From Paludisphaera rhizosphaerae (GTDB lineage: Bacteria; Planctomycetota; Planctomycetia; Isosphaerales; Isosphaeraceae), in NCBI RefSeq assembly GCF_011065895.1, contig NZ_JAALCR010000017.1, positions 102,865-166,864 on the forward strand: a stretch of 64,000 nucleotides of DNA, in the 5' to 3' direction. Positions 17,384 to 26,059 of the stretch are shown here, in pieces. A program made the position numbers and the translations under genes. The number at the start of each line of letters is the position of its first letter. The first letter of the stretch is position 1. The notes under the pieces are model-generated. The model saw only the letters and a list, made by a program, of their open reading frames with translations, was not told where the DNA came from and searched no databases.

Positions 17384-18238
17384 TCAGTAGTCTCGGAGGC
17401 CGAAGACCTTGGCGTAGACGTCGATCTTCTCAGTGAGCGAGGGATGGCGCGGGCCGTCGCCATTCTGGCGCCAGGCGACGAGGGTGAGGTCGTCGTCGGC
17501 CTCGCCGCCTCCTCGGTGGTCGGCCACGGCTTGCAGCAGGTCGCGACCGATGGTGAACTCGCGCGGGTCGTCGCGGACGGTGAGCCCTCGGGCCAGGCCG
17601 ATCAGGCCGTCCTCGCCGAGTTGCCGGCCCGACGGGTCGGCCGCCTCGACCAGGGCGTCGGTGTAGAAGAGGACCACGTCGTCTCGTTCAAGCGAGACCG
17701 AGAACTGGTGGTACGCCGTCTCTTCGTCGAGTCCCCACGGAAGGTTGCCAGGGCTCTCAACGGGCCTGTCGAGGACTTCCCACGTCTTCGTCGAGGCTCG
17801 ATACAAAAACGGGCGCGGGTGGCCGGCGTTGGAGATCGTCAGGCTTCGGTCAGTGGCCAGGTACGTCGCCACAACGGCCGTCGCGAACCAGCTCAACCGG
17901 GCGACCTCCGCGAACTGACGGTTCAGGTCGCGGACGAGCCTTCCCTGCTTCTTGACGTTGATGTTCTTCCGAATCAACTTGCGGAGCGAAGCGCCGACCT
18001 CGGAAACCGCCGAGCCGTGCCCGGAGACGTCGGCGAGAATCAGGCGCGAGATGATCCCCCCGCCGCAGAGCGAGAAGTAGTGCACATCGCCGCCGCTCTC
18101 GGCCGACTCGTACGGCCGGCTGTAGACCCACTGGTCGAGTCCCGGCGCTTCGAACGACTCCTCGACGGCCAGGTTGCCGCCCCGGATCTCCATGCACTTC
18201 ATCGATCCCGGCCCGGAGTCGTGCGCGCGCTTCGACAT
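17384..18238 (-). CDS. SpoIIE-type PP2C protein phosphatase
   Basis: A 284-residue serine phosphatase of the SpoIIE/RsbU group. Metal-binding blocks are present: SAESGGDVHYFS, LADVSGHGSAVSEVG, TISNAGHPRPFLY, VVLFYTDALVEAADPSG and GEADDDLTLVAW. It consists of the catalytic domain only, without PAS, GAF or receiver modules, so its input must come from a partner. Its start lies 10 bp after the stop of the PBP4-like peptidase gene and has GAGGAAG just upstream, so the two are almost certainly co-transcribed. Candidate substrates (an anti-anti-sigma STAS protein) are not encoded nearby. Confidence 0.9.
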   Translation of the reverse strand: MSKRAHDSGPGSMKCMEIRGGNLAVEESFEAPGLDQWVYSRPYESAESGGDVHYFSLCGGGIISRLILADVSGHGSAVSEVGASLRKLIRKNINVKKQGRLVRDLNRQFAEVARLSWFATAVVATYLATDRSLTISNAGHPRPFLYRASTKTWEVLDRPVESPGNLPWGLDEETAYHQFSVSLERDDVVLFYTDALVEAADPSGRQLGEDGLIGLARGLTVRDDPREFTIGRDLLQAVADHRGGGEADDDLTLVAWRQNGDGPRHPSLTEKIDVYAKVFGLRDY

Positions 18239-18248
18239 CGCCGCTTCC

Positions 18249-19994
18249 TCACTTGCCGCCGACCGGGCGGTCGGCGGCGGTGGTCGCGGTAGGGATGGGG
18301 CCGTCGCCGAGGTAGAAAGCCTCGCAGAGCTTGCCCAGCACCTTGCCGGCCTCCGACGTGGTGGGGACGGGGGCCTTGCCGTCGGGCGAGTCAAGCACGA
18401 CGCCGTTGATGAAGAAGGCGATGACCAGGGGGCGGCCGGTGGCCGTCTCCATGTAGCCGGCCAGGGCCTTGCTGGTGAGCAGCCGGCGGCCAATGAGAGC
18501 GTCGTTGACGAACATGGTTCCCGTCTTGGCCCGCGCGTGGCCCCGCGCGGGGCTGTCCTCGCCGACCGCCTTGGCCAGCGTGCCGTCGCGGCCGAGGATC
18601 GGTAGGGCGGCGTCGTAGGCGATGAAGTCGGGACGGGCGGCCATCGCGCGGAGCAGGGTCGTCGCGGCGCGGGGGGTGACCATGTCGGCCCACTCGCCGC
18701 CGGCGCCGCCGCCGAACGAGATCGTCAGTGGGTCGAGCCCCAGCCCCTTGAGGATCTCCCCCTGGCGCTTCAGGCCGGCGGGGAGAGTGCGTTCCCCCTT
18801 CTTCACGGCCAAAAGCAGCGGCAGGGTGCTGGCGTGGAGGTTGTGGCTCACCTTGAGAATCACTCGGGCGAACTCGCGGAACGGCGGCGAGGTGTACTCG
18901 GCCACCTTGGGGAGGCTGGCCACGGCCGCGGAGGGGGGCAGGTCGGCCTCGGGATTGTCGGCCAGCGGCGAGGCCGCGACCTGCACGCCGCGACGGCGGA
19001 GGGCCTCGATCAGCAGCGAGCGCGCGAACGACGCCGGGTCCTCGACCTCGATCGTGTCCACCAGCGGCTCGGGCCCGGCCGGAACGCGACCCCGGACGGA
19101 GATCCGCCGGGGGCCGACGAAGGCGATGCGGATGCGGGCGTCCTCGCCGGACGTCGTGTCGACCTGGGCGTCGACCGCGATCGACTGGGTGGCCGGGACG
19201 ACGGCCACGGAAGCCGGCTCGCCGGCCGTCTTGGCGGGAGTGACGACGACGTCGATCAGGTTGTCGTTGATCATGATCGGCGAGACCTTCTCCGGCCCGC
19301 TGCCGGAGCTCTTGGCCCGCTCGAAGAGCCGGTCGTCGACGATCACCTCGCCGGTGATCTTCTTGATCCCCGCCGCCTGGATCTCACGGGCCAGGTGTTC
19401 CAGCCCGGCCAGGGGGTCGCCCTTCACCAGGACCTCGGACGCCTTGCCGGCGGAGGCGTAGATGTGGTCCTCGTCGGTGAACAGCAGCTTGCCGTCGGGG
19501 CCGGTTCGCCCCCCCATCGCCGGGTCCCCCTTGGCGATCAGGATCAGGTCGCCGTTGAGCGTCCCGTCCTGGTCGACGCTCCCGCGCCGGAGGATGGGCG
19601 TCTGGAAGCGGTAGTCGGCGCCCAACTCGACCATCGCCGCGGCCGTGGAGAAGAGCTTGGCGACCGAGGCCGTGCCGAACATCTCGTCGGCGTTCTTCTC
19701 GTAGACCGTTTCCCCCGTCTTGGCGTCGACAGCGAGGACGCCCCAGTGGGCGTGCTTGAACGCGGGGGTCGCCAGCACCGCCTTGACCCGCTCCTCCAAC
19801 GTGGTGGGAGCAGGGGGGGCCGCTGGAGGCGAGGGGGGCTTGATCGGTTCCTGAGCCCGAACGCTGGGAACGAGCCCGATCAGCGCGAGAATTGTGACGA
19901 TGGACTTGAGGCGGCTTTCGCCCTTCGGGCCGGCCTCAACCGACCGCCCCGCCCACGATATCCGTTCCATCGTCCCGATCTCGGCTCGCGTCAT
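18249..19994 (-). CDS. dacB: D-alanyl-D-alanine carboxypeptidase/endopeptidase, PBP4 type (peptidase S13)
   Basis: A 581-residue penicillin-binding protein acting on peptidoglycan in the periplasm. The three active-site motifs are visible: SVAK (Ser110, Lys113, in GTASVAKLF), SHN in KVSHNLHAS and KTG in RAKTGTM. The N-terminus has a signal-like segment (SIVTILALIGLVPSVRA) after about 30 residues, and the mature protein starts with a Pro/Ala-rich linker. The ATG at 19994 has GGGGGA about 6 bases upstream; ATG at 19970 is also possible. It precedes a SpoIIE-type phosphatase gene by 10 bp, an uncommon pairing. Confidence 0.9.
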   Translation of the reverse strand: MTRAEIGTMERISWAGRSVEAGPKGESRLKSIVTILALIGLVPSVRAQEPIKPPSPPAAPPAPTTLEERVKAVLATPAFKHAHWGVLAVDAKTGETVYEKNADEMFGTASVAKLFSTAAAMVELGADYRFQTPILRRGSVDQDGTLNGDLILIAKGDPAMGGRTGPDGKLLFTDEDHIYASAGKASEVLVKGDPLAGLEHLAREIQAAGIKKITGEVIVDDRLFERAKSSGSGPEKVSPIMINDNLIDVVVTPAKTAGEPASVAVVPATQSIAVDAQVDTTSGEDARIRIAFVGPRRISVRGRVPAGPEPLVDTIEVEDPASFARSLLIEALRRRGVQVAASPLADNPEADLPPSAAVASLPKVAEYTSPPFREFARVILKVSHNLHASTLPLLLAVKKGERTLPAGLKRQGEILKGLGLDPLTISFGGGAGGEWADMVTPRAATTLLRAMAARPDFIAYDAALPILGRDGTLAKAVGEDSPARGHARAKTGTMFVNDALIGRRLLTSKALAGYMETATGRPLVIAFFINGVVLDSPDGKAPVPTTSEAGKVLGKLCEAFYLGDGPIPTATTAADRPVGGK

Positions 19995-20166
19995 CGCTTG
20001 TCCCCCGTCCGTCGCGACGTCGTTTCCCTCGTGTGGAAACAGTATAACGGAACTGTCCCTCCGCTTCTCGGCCGGAGGAATCGTTTTGCCCGATCGCGCT
20101 GGGACGCCTATACCCATAACGGAACGACATTCGTCCAGGCGGAAACCCTCGAACGGAGGCGGCTCG
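19995..20166. promoter_or_regulatory. Divergent promoter region with a 10-bp direct repeat
   Basis: This 172-bp region separates dacB (leftward) and the TlpA-like gene (rightward). The decamer ATAACGGAAC occurs at 20044-20053 and again at 20116-20125, each next to a TATA-like stretch (AGTATAACGG; CTATACCCATAACGG). TTTTGC followed after 18 bases by CTATAC (ending near 20113) is a plausible sigma-70-like promoter for the rightward gene. The decamers may be regulator sites; this is inference. Confidence 0.4.
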
Positions 20167-21516
20167 ATGAAGACGGGGATGGCGACGGCGGTGTTCGCGG
20201 CGGTCCTGGCCACGACGTCGGCGGCGGCCGATTTGCCGCGATATCGACTGGAGCCGGGGATGGTGCTGACCTACAAGGGGCTGAGCCGGTCGAACTACGG
20301 CGCGATGATCATGACCAGCGAGACTCAGACGACGGTCTGGGTCGTCGGGCGCAACCCAGACGGCAGCGCGCGGGTCGTCGTTCGGCAGGGGCGCCGCAAC
20401 GCCTCGGCGAAGGAGGGCGTGGAACTGAAGGGGATGGACAAGCAGCCGATGGAGTTCTCCCTCGCCCGCCTCGACCTCTTCCCCGACGGCCGGATCGCCC
20501 CGGACTCCGAGGTCGGCTCCGGAATCAGTCCTCAGACGATCTTCCCCCAACTCCCGGCCGACGAGGCCGAGGCGAAGGCCGGCTGGACCGTCCGCGAGCC
20601 GAACGACCCGGACGAGAGGCGCTGCGATCAATTCCAGACCGAGCCGGGCGGCTGGAGCTTCCGCACCCAGTCCGCTGGGCCTGAGAACGCGATCTACGAA
20701 TCCCTGAGCAGTTCGACGGTCCATTTCGACGCGGCTCGCGGGATCGTCAAACGCACGGAGACCGACCACTCCCAGAACTACGGGTTCCAGACCAAGGGGA
20801 CGGCCACCCGAGAGCTGGTCTCATTGGAGACTCTTGAGCCTGAGAAGCTCGCCGCCTTCGCGAATGCGGCCGACGCATACTTCGCCGGCGAAAAGGCGTA
20901 CGTCGAAGCGAGGCGGGGCCGGGAGAGAGACCCCGCGAAACTGGAATCCGTCCTCGCCGAGGCGAAATCGGCCCTGGAAAAGGTCCGGGACGCGACGACC
21001 GAACCGACCTTCCGCGAGCGGCTCGACGCCCGGCTCAAGGCTCACGACTCTCTGGTCAAGTATTCAGTCGACGGCGCGAAACGGCTCGCGGAGGTGATTG
21101 GCAAGCCGGCTCCCGACTGGAAGGCCGTGGGGCTGGACGGTAAGGAGCACGCCCTGGCCGATTACCGTGGCAAGGTGGTGGTCCTCGACTTCTGGTATCG
21201 CGGCTGCGGCTGGTGCATCAAGGCCATGCCCCAGATGAACGCCGTCGCCGAGCACTTCGCCGGCCAACCCGTCGCGCTGCTGGGGATGAACACCGATCCG
21301 GTCGAGGCCGACGCCAAACTCGTCGCCGACGTGATGAGCCTGAAGTACGGCACCATCCGGATCGACAAGGATCTGCCCGGCAAGTACGGCGTCCACGGAT
21401 TCCCGACGCTCATCGTCATCGGCCCCGACGGCCAGGTGCGCGACGTTCACGTGGGATACTCGAAGAACCTTCAGCAAACGCTGACGAAGTCCATCGAAGC
21501 TCTGCTGCCGCACTAA
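20167..21516 (+). CDS. TlpA-like thioredoxin-fold protein with large N-terminal domain
   Basis: A 449-residue exported protein. A signal peptide (TAVFAAVLATTSAAA) is followed by an uncharacterised beta-rich domain to about residue 215, a helical segment (residues ~215-300) and a C-terminal TlpA/ResA-like domain: IGKPAPDWKAVGLDGKEHAL, VVVLDFWYRGCGWCIKAMPQ with the CGWC redox pair near residues 347-350, and GFPTLIVIGPDG with the cis-proline. Such proteins usually reduce disulfides in the periplasm or on the cell surface. The ATG at 20167 has GGAGGCGG just upstream. A UUCG-loop hairpin lies downstream. Confidence 0.88.
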   Translation: MKTGMATAVFAAVLATTSAAADLPRYRLEPGMVLTYKGLSRSNYGAMIMTSETQTTVWVVGRNPDGSARVVVRQGRRNASAKEGVELKGMDKQPMEFSLARLDLFPDGRIAPDSEVGSGISPQTIFPQLPADEAEAKAGWTVREPNDPDERRCDQFQTEPGGWSFRTQSAGPENAIYESLSSSTVHFDAARGIVKRTETDHSQNYGFQTKGTATRELVSLETLEPEKLAAFANAADAYFAGEKAYVEARRGRERDPAKLESVLAEAKSALEKVRDATTEPTFRERLDARLKAHDSLVKYSVDGAKRLAEVIGKPAPDWKAVGLDGKEHALADYRGKVVVLDFWYRGCGWCIKAMPQMNAVAEHFAGQPVALLGMNTDPVEADAKLVADVMSLKYGTIRIDKDLPGKYGVHGFPTLIVIGPDGQVRDVHVGYSKNLQQTLTKSIEALLPH

Positions 21517-21533
21517 GCGCGGGATTCACGCGG

Positions 21534-21551
21534 GCTGGATTTCGATCCAGC
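21534..21551. terminator. Short UUCG-tetraloop hairpin
   Basis: GCTGGAT-TTCG-ATCCAGC is a perfect 7-bp stem with a stable UUCG loop, 17 bp after the stop of the TlpA-like gene and before the stop of the convergent small gene. Likely a transcript end signal; no U-tract follows. Confidence 0.5.
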
Positions 21552-21669
21552 TCGCGGACCGACTCGCAACACCCACCGGACGGCCGTGGTGGATGAGAGG
21601 ATCGTCACACACCCCTTGGCGACGGGCCGGCACGCCGGACCTCGTCGTCCTGGCGGAGAAGGGGGGGGC

Positions 21670-22038
21670 TTACCGGACGAGCTGAAGGTGCGTCGCCGAG
21701 ATGAAGCCGTTGAGCATCCGCCGGCCGAAGGCGCGAACCGGGCTGCCGTGGCAGGTGTTCTCGCTGAGATCCTCAAGCCAGCCGTCGTCGGGGACCAACG
21801 ACGCTTCGGCTTCCACGAAGATCAGGTCGCGAGGGCGTCCCTTGGGGGCGACCTGGAGGACCACACGGGTTCCGTCTTCCTGGCCGCAGGGCTCCACCCA
21901 GGAGTCGATAATCGCCCCGCTGACCTCGAGATCGGATTCCATTCGAAGCTCCTCCTCAAGATGGATCGGCACCGCCCCGTCTCGCTTTACGACGGTGTGA
22001 TCGCCATCAGCGCTCTCTTGCCTTACACCATCCATCAT
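21670..22038 (-). CDS. Hypothetical small protein
   Basis: A 122-residue protein with no signal peptide or membrane segment and no family I recognise. Its composition (acidic, balanced, blocks such as GAVPIHLEEELRMESDLEVSG and RDLIFVEAEASLVPDDGWLEDL) is typical of real protein, unlike the arginine-rich non-coding frames around it. The start is uncertain: two ATGs lie in tandem at 22038 and 22035, with no good ribosome binding site; the upstream extension to 22170 is basic and unlikely. Confidence 0.5.
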   Translation of the reverse strand: MMDGVRQESADGDHTVVKRDGAVPIHLEEELRMESDLEVSGAIIDSWVEPCGQEDGTRVVLQVAPKGRPRDLIFVEAEASLVPDDGWLEDLSENTCHGSPVRAFGRRMLNGFISATHLQLVR

Positions 22039-22718
22039 AGCAGGTCGCCTTGGTTCGTCAACAGCGGCTCGACGCGATCGCGAGCCGGCGTCGGTTGGAA
22101 CATGGCGTTTGTTCTTGCTAGACAACAATCCGGTCTCCCTCCGGGGGAAATGTCGTCGCCGAGCATCCACTTAGTAAGAGGAAATCGACAGGCCGGCGTA
22201 CCACGATCGATGGCACGCCAGGGATTCAAACACAGGCTATACCAAGGGAATGCGGATGCAAAGCCCGCAATCATGATGCCAGGGTGGGGCGAAGGCCATA
22301 AGATTAACAAGTTTTCGCCAAAAGCTGGCGAAAGCGAGCCTTCCCGAATCATCACAGGAAGGTTGGAAACGATGGCCTGCATCCATTCGATCGAGCTGGG
22401 TCCTTAGAGAACATGTGTAGCATCCCAATTTCGGAAAGGCAAATACATTCTCTGGCGTCTTTTGGGGTTTCCTGTAGATAACCTGCCTTTCAATGCGCCG
22501 CGACGGAACCGTCGCATTCCGTGCACATGAGCCGTCAGCCATCTCGACCGGATCGTTTTTCTCTTGGCTGACGCAGCGGGGCGCGGCACGATCGCGAGGT
22601 CGGCTGCTGCGAGCTGCGCGAAAGATTTCCCGGGATCGCGGCGGTTCGGGCACATTTTTTAACGGCGACGGCTTTTCGACGCCGGGCGGGTCGGGGTCTA
22701 ACGACCGAGGAGGGTGGC
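22039..22718. other. 680-bp intergenic region, lower GC
   Basis: Lies between the divergent small gene and the epimerase gene. Its GC content is visibly lower than that of the flanking genes, mainly at 22230-22480. Short open frames on the minus strand lack ribosome binding sites and family resemblance. I see no RNA gene or repeat; it may be the remnant of a lost gene. Confidence 0.35.
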
Positions 22719-23711
22719 GTGGGTTTTCGCGTCGACGTGGAGAAGAAGGGCGATCGGGACGTTTACATTTTGCGCGACGAGTCGACGGGGGCGTCGGCCT
22801 CGGTCCTGCCGTCGTACGGGTTCAACCTGTTCGACCTTCGGCTGCCGGCCGCCGGGGAGGTCCGGCCGATCGTGGTGTCCGACCCCGACTTCGCCTCAGC
22901 TCCGAGCAAGCCGGGGGGGAACGGAACGCCGATCCTCTTCCCATTCCCCAACCGGATTCGCGGCGGGGAGTTCACCTTTGAGGGGAAGAGTTACGCGATC
23001 CCGACGAACAAGGGGGCGAACGCCATCCACGGCTTCGCCATCGACGTCCCCTGGGACGTGGTCGAGCACAAGGCGACGGCCGACGCGGCCGTGATCGAGG
23101 GGCGGTTCCAGCTCTCGGTCCATGCGCCTCAGCACGTCGATCACTGGCCGACCGACGCCATGCTCTACGTCCGCTATGAGCTTGCGGGCCGGACGCTGAC
23201 GATGACCACGACGGTCTCCAACCCGACCGACCGCGACCTTCCTTACGGTTTCGGGATCCACCCTTACTTCCGGCTGCCGTTCCCTCCCGGCGGCGACCCC
23301 GCGCGGACGAAGATCATCCTGCCGGCCTCGAAGTACTGGCCTCTCAAAGACTTTCTGCCCACGGGAGAGACCTTCGAGGTCGACGAGCGGCTGGACTTCC
23401 GCCAGGGCAAGCCGATCGCCGGGCTGAAGCTCGACGACGTGCTGACGGATCTTGAGCACGTCGACGATCTGGGAGTCTGCCGGTTGGTCGACCTGGAGAA
23501 GAACGCCGAGTTCCAGCTCGGCTTCGACGGGGCTTTCCGCCACCTGGTCGTCTACACGCCGCCGGGCAAGCCGGACGTGATCGCCGTCGAGCCCTACACT
23601 CAGACGACCGACGCCATCAACCTGCAAACCCGCGGCATCCCGGCCGGTCTCCGCGTCCTGGGACACGGCGAGGAGGATTCGCTGACGCTGACCATGAAGA
23701 CCGTCGGATAA
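22719..23711 (+). CDS. Aldose 1-epimerase family protein
   Basis: A 330-residue cytoplasmic enzyme of the galactose mutarotase-like fold, which interconverts alpha and beta anomers of sugars. Landmarks are ILFPFPNRIRGGEFTFEGK, NAIHGFAIDVPWDV (the conserved His), GFGIHPYFRLPF (second conserved His) and DVIAVEPYTQTTDAIN (the catalytic Glu region). The exact sugar is not determinable; it may belong to the YihR/YeaD-like branches. The GTG at 22719 has GAGGAGGG immediately upstream. It stands alone, followed by a complex inverted repeat. Confidence 0.88.
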   Translation: MGFRVDVEKKGDRDVYILRDESTGASASVLPSYGFNLFDLRLPAAGEVRPIVVSDPDFASAPSKPGGNGTPILFPFPNRIRGGEFTFEGKSYAIPTNKGANAIHGFAIDVPWDVVEHKATADAAVIEGRFQLSVHAPQHVDHWPTDAMLYVRYELAGRTLTMTTTVSNPTDRDLPYGFGIHPYFRLPFPPGGDPARTKIILPASKYWPLKDFLPTGETFEVDERLDFRQGKPIAGLKLDDVLTDLEHVDDLGVCRLVDLEKNAEFQLGFDGAFRHLVVYTPPGKPDVIAVEPYTQTTDAINLQTRGIPAGLRVLGHGEEDSLTLTMKTVG

Positions 23712-23800
23712 AGGGCGGCTTGTTCGAGGGGCGGCGTCCGGGGTATCCTTGGGAGGTCGCCGGATTTCGGAGGGCCTGTCGGATTCGGTCCGGACCCTAA

Positions 23801-23956
23801 CGGCCTTCCCCCCTTGCGGGGGAAGGTGGCCGCGAAGCGGCCGGATGAGGGGGGATCGGTGCCGACTTAAAGGCCAACGGTCGGATGCGCGGGCGACGCC
23901 GGTCGCCCCCTCATCCGCCCCTTCGGGGCACCTTCCCCCGCAAGGGGGGAAGGCCG
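23801..23956. repeat. Large compound inverted repeat
   Basis: The left arm (23801-23854) and right arm (about 23905-23956) are near-perfect reverse complements over about 50 bp. Each arm also contains two internal hairpins: CCTTCCCCC/GGGGGAAGG and, in the left arm, GGCCGC-GAA-GCGGCC, replaced by GCCCC-GAA-GGGGC in the right arm with pairing preserved. Repeats with this CTTCCCCC...CTCATCCG sequence are widespread in GC-rich bacterial genomes. It separates the epimerase gene from the next gene. Confidence 0.85.
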
Positions 23957-23987
23957 ATTCGCGACGCTCTCTCCGAAGCTCGACGTG

Positions 23988-24007
23988 CCTCTCCCGGCCG
24001 GGAGAGG
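23988..24007. repeat. Perfect 20-bp palindrome
   Basis: CCTCTCCCGG followed directly by CCGGGAGAGG. It lies about 60 bp upstream of the gene at 24071 and 30 bp after the compound repeat; it may belong to the same repeat family or act as an operator. Confidence 0.6.
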
Positions 24008-24070
24008 GAACTTGAGGCGCGGTCGACTCGAATTGTGGAACGAGCACCCACGAGCCTGGAGGATCTGCAC

Positions 24071-24577
24071 ATGGAGGCGCCCTCTGATTCCGGGCCGGCC
24101 GACGTCGACGCCATGAACGTCGACGTTCTCCGCCGCGCGGTGGATGTCTATCTGAAGGTCGCGTACCCCACTGGCAGCTTGCCGGAGCCCGCCCGGCGGC
24201 GGTCGACCTGGGACAAGGGGGTGCCGCCCCACGAGTTGTTCGCGAAGCCCCCCTTCGAACGCGCCGGCAGGGCCCCGGGAGGGCAGACGCCGATCTTCGC
24301 GCTGCGGCTGGGGAACCAGCGGTATCCCCACATGAAGCTGCAATTCCAGCCGTGGAACAATTCCGAGGGCATGATGCTCTCGGTGAACACCCACGACCAG
24401 ATCGCCGGCCTGGACCTTGGCGCGGCCGACGTCGAGGCCTTCAAACGCCTCCAGGCCGACAACCAGCAGCTCAAGGAGCAGATCGAACAAGCCTGGGAAG
24501 CCGAGGGCCTGCCGACCTTCCTCCACTTCCTTCGCACCTACATCCAGGACCGCGAAGGCGACGAGCCCCAGGCCTGA
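24071..24577 (+). CDS. Hypothetical conserved cytoplasmic protein
   Basis: A 168-residue soluble protein without signal or membrane segment. It starts with an acidic stretch, has a central region with LRLGNQRYPHMKLQFQPW and MLSVNTHDQIAGLDL, and ends in a helical region (DVEAFKRLQADNQQLKEQIE, then LPTFLHFLRTYIQDRE). I do not recognise a named domain, but it reads as a well-formed protein. The ATG at 24071 has GGAGG about 10 bases upstream. A sulfatase gene follows 49 bp later on the same strand and could be co-transcribed. Confidence 0.75.
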   Translation: MEAPSDSGPADVDAMNVDVLRRAVDVYLKVAYPTGSLPEPARRRSTWDKGVPPHELFAKPPFERAGRAPGGQTPIFALRLGNQRYPHMKLQFQPWNNSEGMMLSVNTHDQIAGLDLGAADVEAFKRLQADNQQLKEQIEQAWEAEGLPTFLHFLRTYIQDREGDEPQA

Positions 24578-24626
24578 CGATTCAAGGTCGAACCGGACGT
24601 CCCTCGACAGGGGCAAGGCGAAAACG

Positions 24627-26039
24627 ATGCAAGCGGCGACCTGGAAGCGGATTGCCGTAGCAACCCTGCTCGCGGCCCTGGCGGCGACGACCCAGGCGGC
24701 TTCGCCGAACGTCGTCGTGATCCTGGTGGACGACCTGGGCTACGCCGATCTCGGCTGTCAGGGTTCGAAGTCCGTCGTCACTCCCCACATCGATACCCTG
24801 GCCGCGGACGGCGTTCGATTCACGGCCGGATACGTTACTGCGCCTCAGTGCAGCCCTTCGCGAGCCGGTCTCATGACCGGCGCTTACCAGCAGCGGTTCG
24901 GGCACGAGGCCAACCCGGAGGTGTCGTTGCTCCGGACCTTCGGCCTCGCCGAAGGACGGTCGACGCTCGCCGATCGATTGAAAGCGGCGGGCTACCGGAC
25001 GATCGGCGTCGGGAAGTGGGACCTCGGGGCGATCCCCTCCGCACAGCCCTGGGCGCGGGGGTTCGACGAGTATCTGGGCTTTTACACCGGCTCACGCAGC
25101 TATCGACCGATCAAGGACGAAACGCCTTCGTCGTACAGCCGCCTCCGCAGCGGCCCGGATCGGCTCGTCGGAGAATCGGGCTGGATGACCGACGTTCTGT
25201 CCGACGCGGCCGTCGACGCGATCAACCGACATGCGGACGCCCCCTTCTTCCTCTACCTGGCTTACAACGCCCCGCACTGGCCGATGGAAGCGCCCCTGGA
25301 GCGTCAGCAGCGGTTCCGCGACGTGCCCGACCTCCATCGTCGCATGTTCCTGGCGATGATGTCGCAGCTCGACGACGGCGTCGGCCGCGTGCTGAACGTG
25401 TTGCGGACGAAGGGGCTGGACGAACGGACGCTGGTCTTCTTCCTCAGCGACAACGGCGGCCCCACCGGGCCTCCCCGGCCAGCTCCCGACGCCCGATTCG
25501 TGTTAGGAATAAACACGTCGTTGAACACGCCGTTCCGTGGTCAGAAGGGCGCGTTGTTCGAAGGAGGCGTGCGCATTCCGTTCCTGGTCCGCTGGACGGG
25601 GACGATCCCGGGCGGACGAACCTACGACCGGCCCGTTAGCTCGCTCGACATCCTCCCGACGGCCCTCGCCGCGGCCGGCGCTGCGTTTCCCGACGACGGA
25701 TCGCTCGACGGCGTGAACCTGCTCCCCTACCTGGCCGGCGCGCAAACCGGCGACCCGCATGAGATTCTCTTCTGGCGATGGATGGGCCAGCTTGCGGTCC
25801 GTCGAGGCGACTGGAAGCTCATCCGGCGCACGCCCGAGGGGCCTTTCGAACTGTTCAACCCGGCCGCCGACCCGGGCGAGACCCGCAACCTGGCCGTCGC
25901 CCATCCCGAAGTCGTCCGGGACCTTCGCGAGCGGCTGCGAACCTGGAACGCCGGCCTCGCCGAGCCTCTCTGGCGAACGCCCGCCCAGGACGCGAACCTT
26001 CGCCGGGCCTACGACCCCCAGAATTGGCCGGCGCCCTAA
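24627..26039 (+). CDS. Secreted sulfatase (type I, formylglycine-dependent)
   Basis: A 470-residue sulfatase with a signal peptide (VATLLAALAATTQAA). Metal-binding DD (35-36, in ILVDDLGYADLGC) and the formylglycine motif CSPSR starting at Cys75 are present, so it needs a formylglycine-generating enzyme or anSME encoded elsewhere. Further sulfatase blocks are VGKWDLG (in place of the usual GKWHLG), FFLYLAYNAPHWPMEAP and VFFLSDNGGPTG. It probably removes sulfate esters from marine or soil polysaccharides. The usual histidine of GKWHLG is replaced by Asp, which is worth noting. ATG at 24627 gives a proper signal peptide. Confidence 0.9.
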   Translation: MQAATWKRIAVATLLAALAATTQAASPNVVVILVDDLGYADLGCQGSKSVVTPHIDTLAADGVRFTAGYVTAPQCSPSRAGLMTGAYQQRFGHEANPEVSLLRTFGLAEGRSTLADRLKAAGYRTIGVGKWDLGAIPSAQPWARGFDEYLGFYTGSRSYRPIKDETPSSYSRLRSGPDRLVGESGWMTDVLSDAAVDAINRHADAPFFLYLAYNAPHWPMEAPLERQQRFRDVPDLHRRMFLAMMSQLDDGVGRVLNVLRTKGLDERTLVFFLSDNGGPTGPPRPAPDARFVLGINTSLNTPFRGQKGALFEGGVRIPFLVRWTGTIPGGRTYDRPVSSLDILPTALAAAGAAFPDDGSLDGVNLLPYLAGAQTGDPHEILFWRWMGQLAVRRGDWKLIRRTPEGPFELFNPAADPGETRNLAVAHPEVVRDLRERLRTWNAGLAEPLWRTPAQDANLRRAYDPQNWPAP

Positions 26040-26059
26040 GCCAAGAGACGAAGAGGGCC

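Noticed and set aside
18834..20684. A 616-codon plus-strand open frame
   Set aside because: Antisense to dacB and overlapping the TlpA-like gene; composition is Arg/Asp/Gly-rich and without motifs.
22237..22655. Minus-strand open frames in the 680-bp gap
   Set aside because: Without ribosome binding sites or recognisable motifs and Arg-rich.
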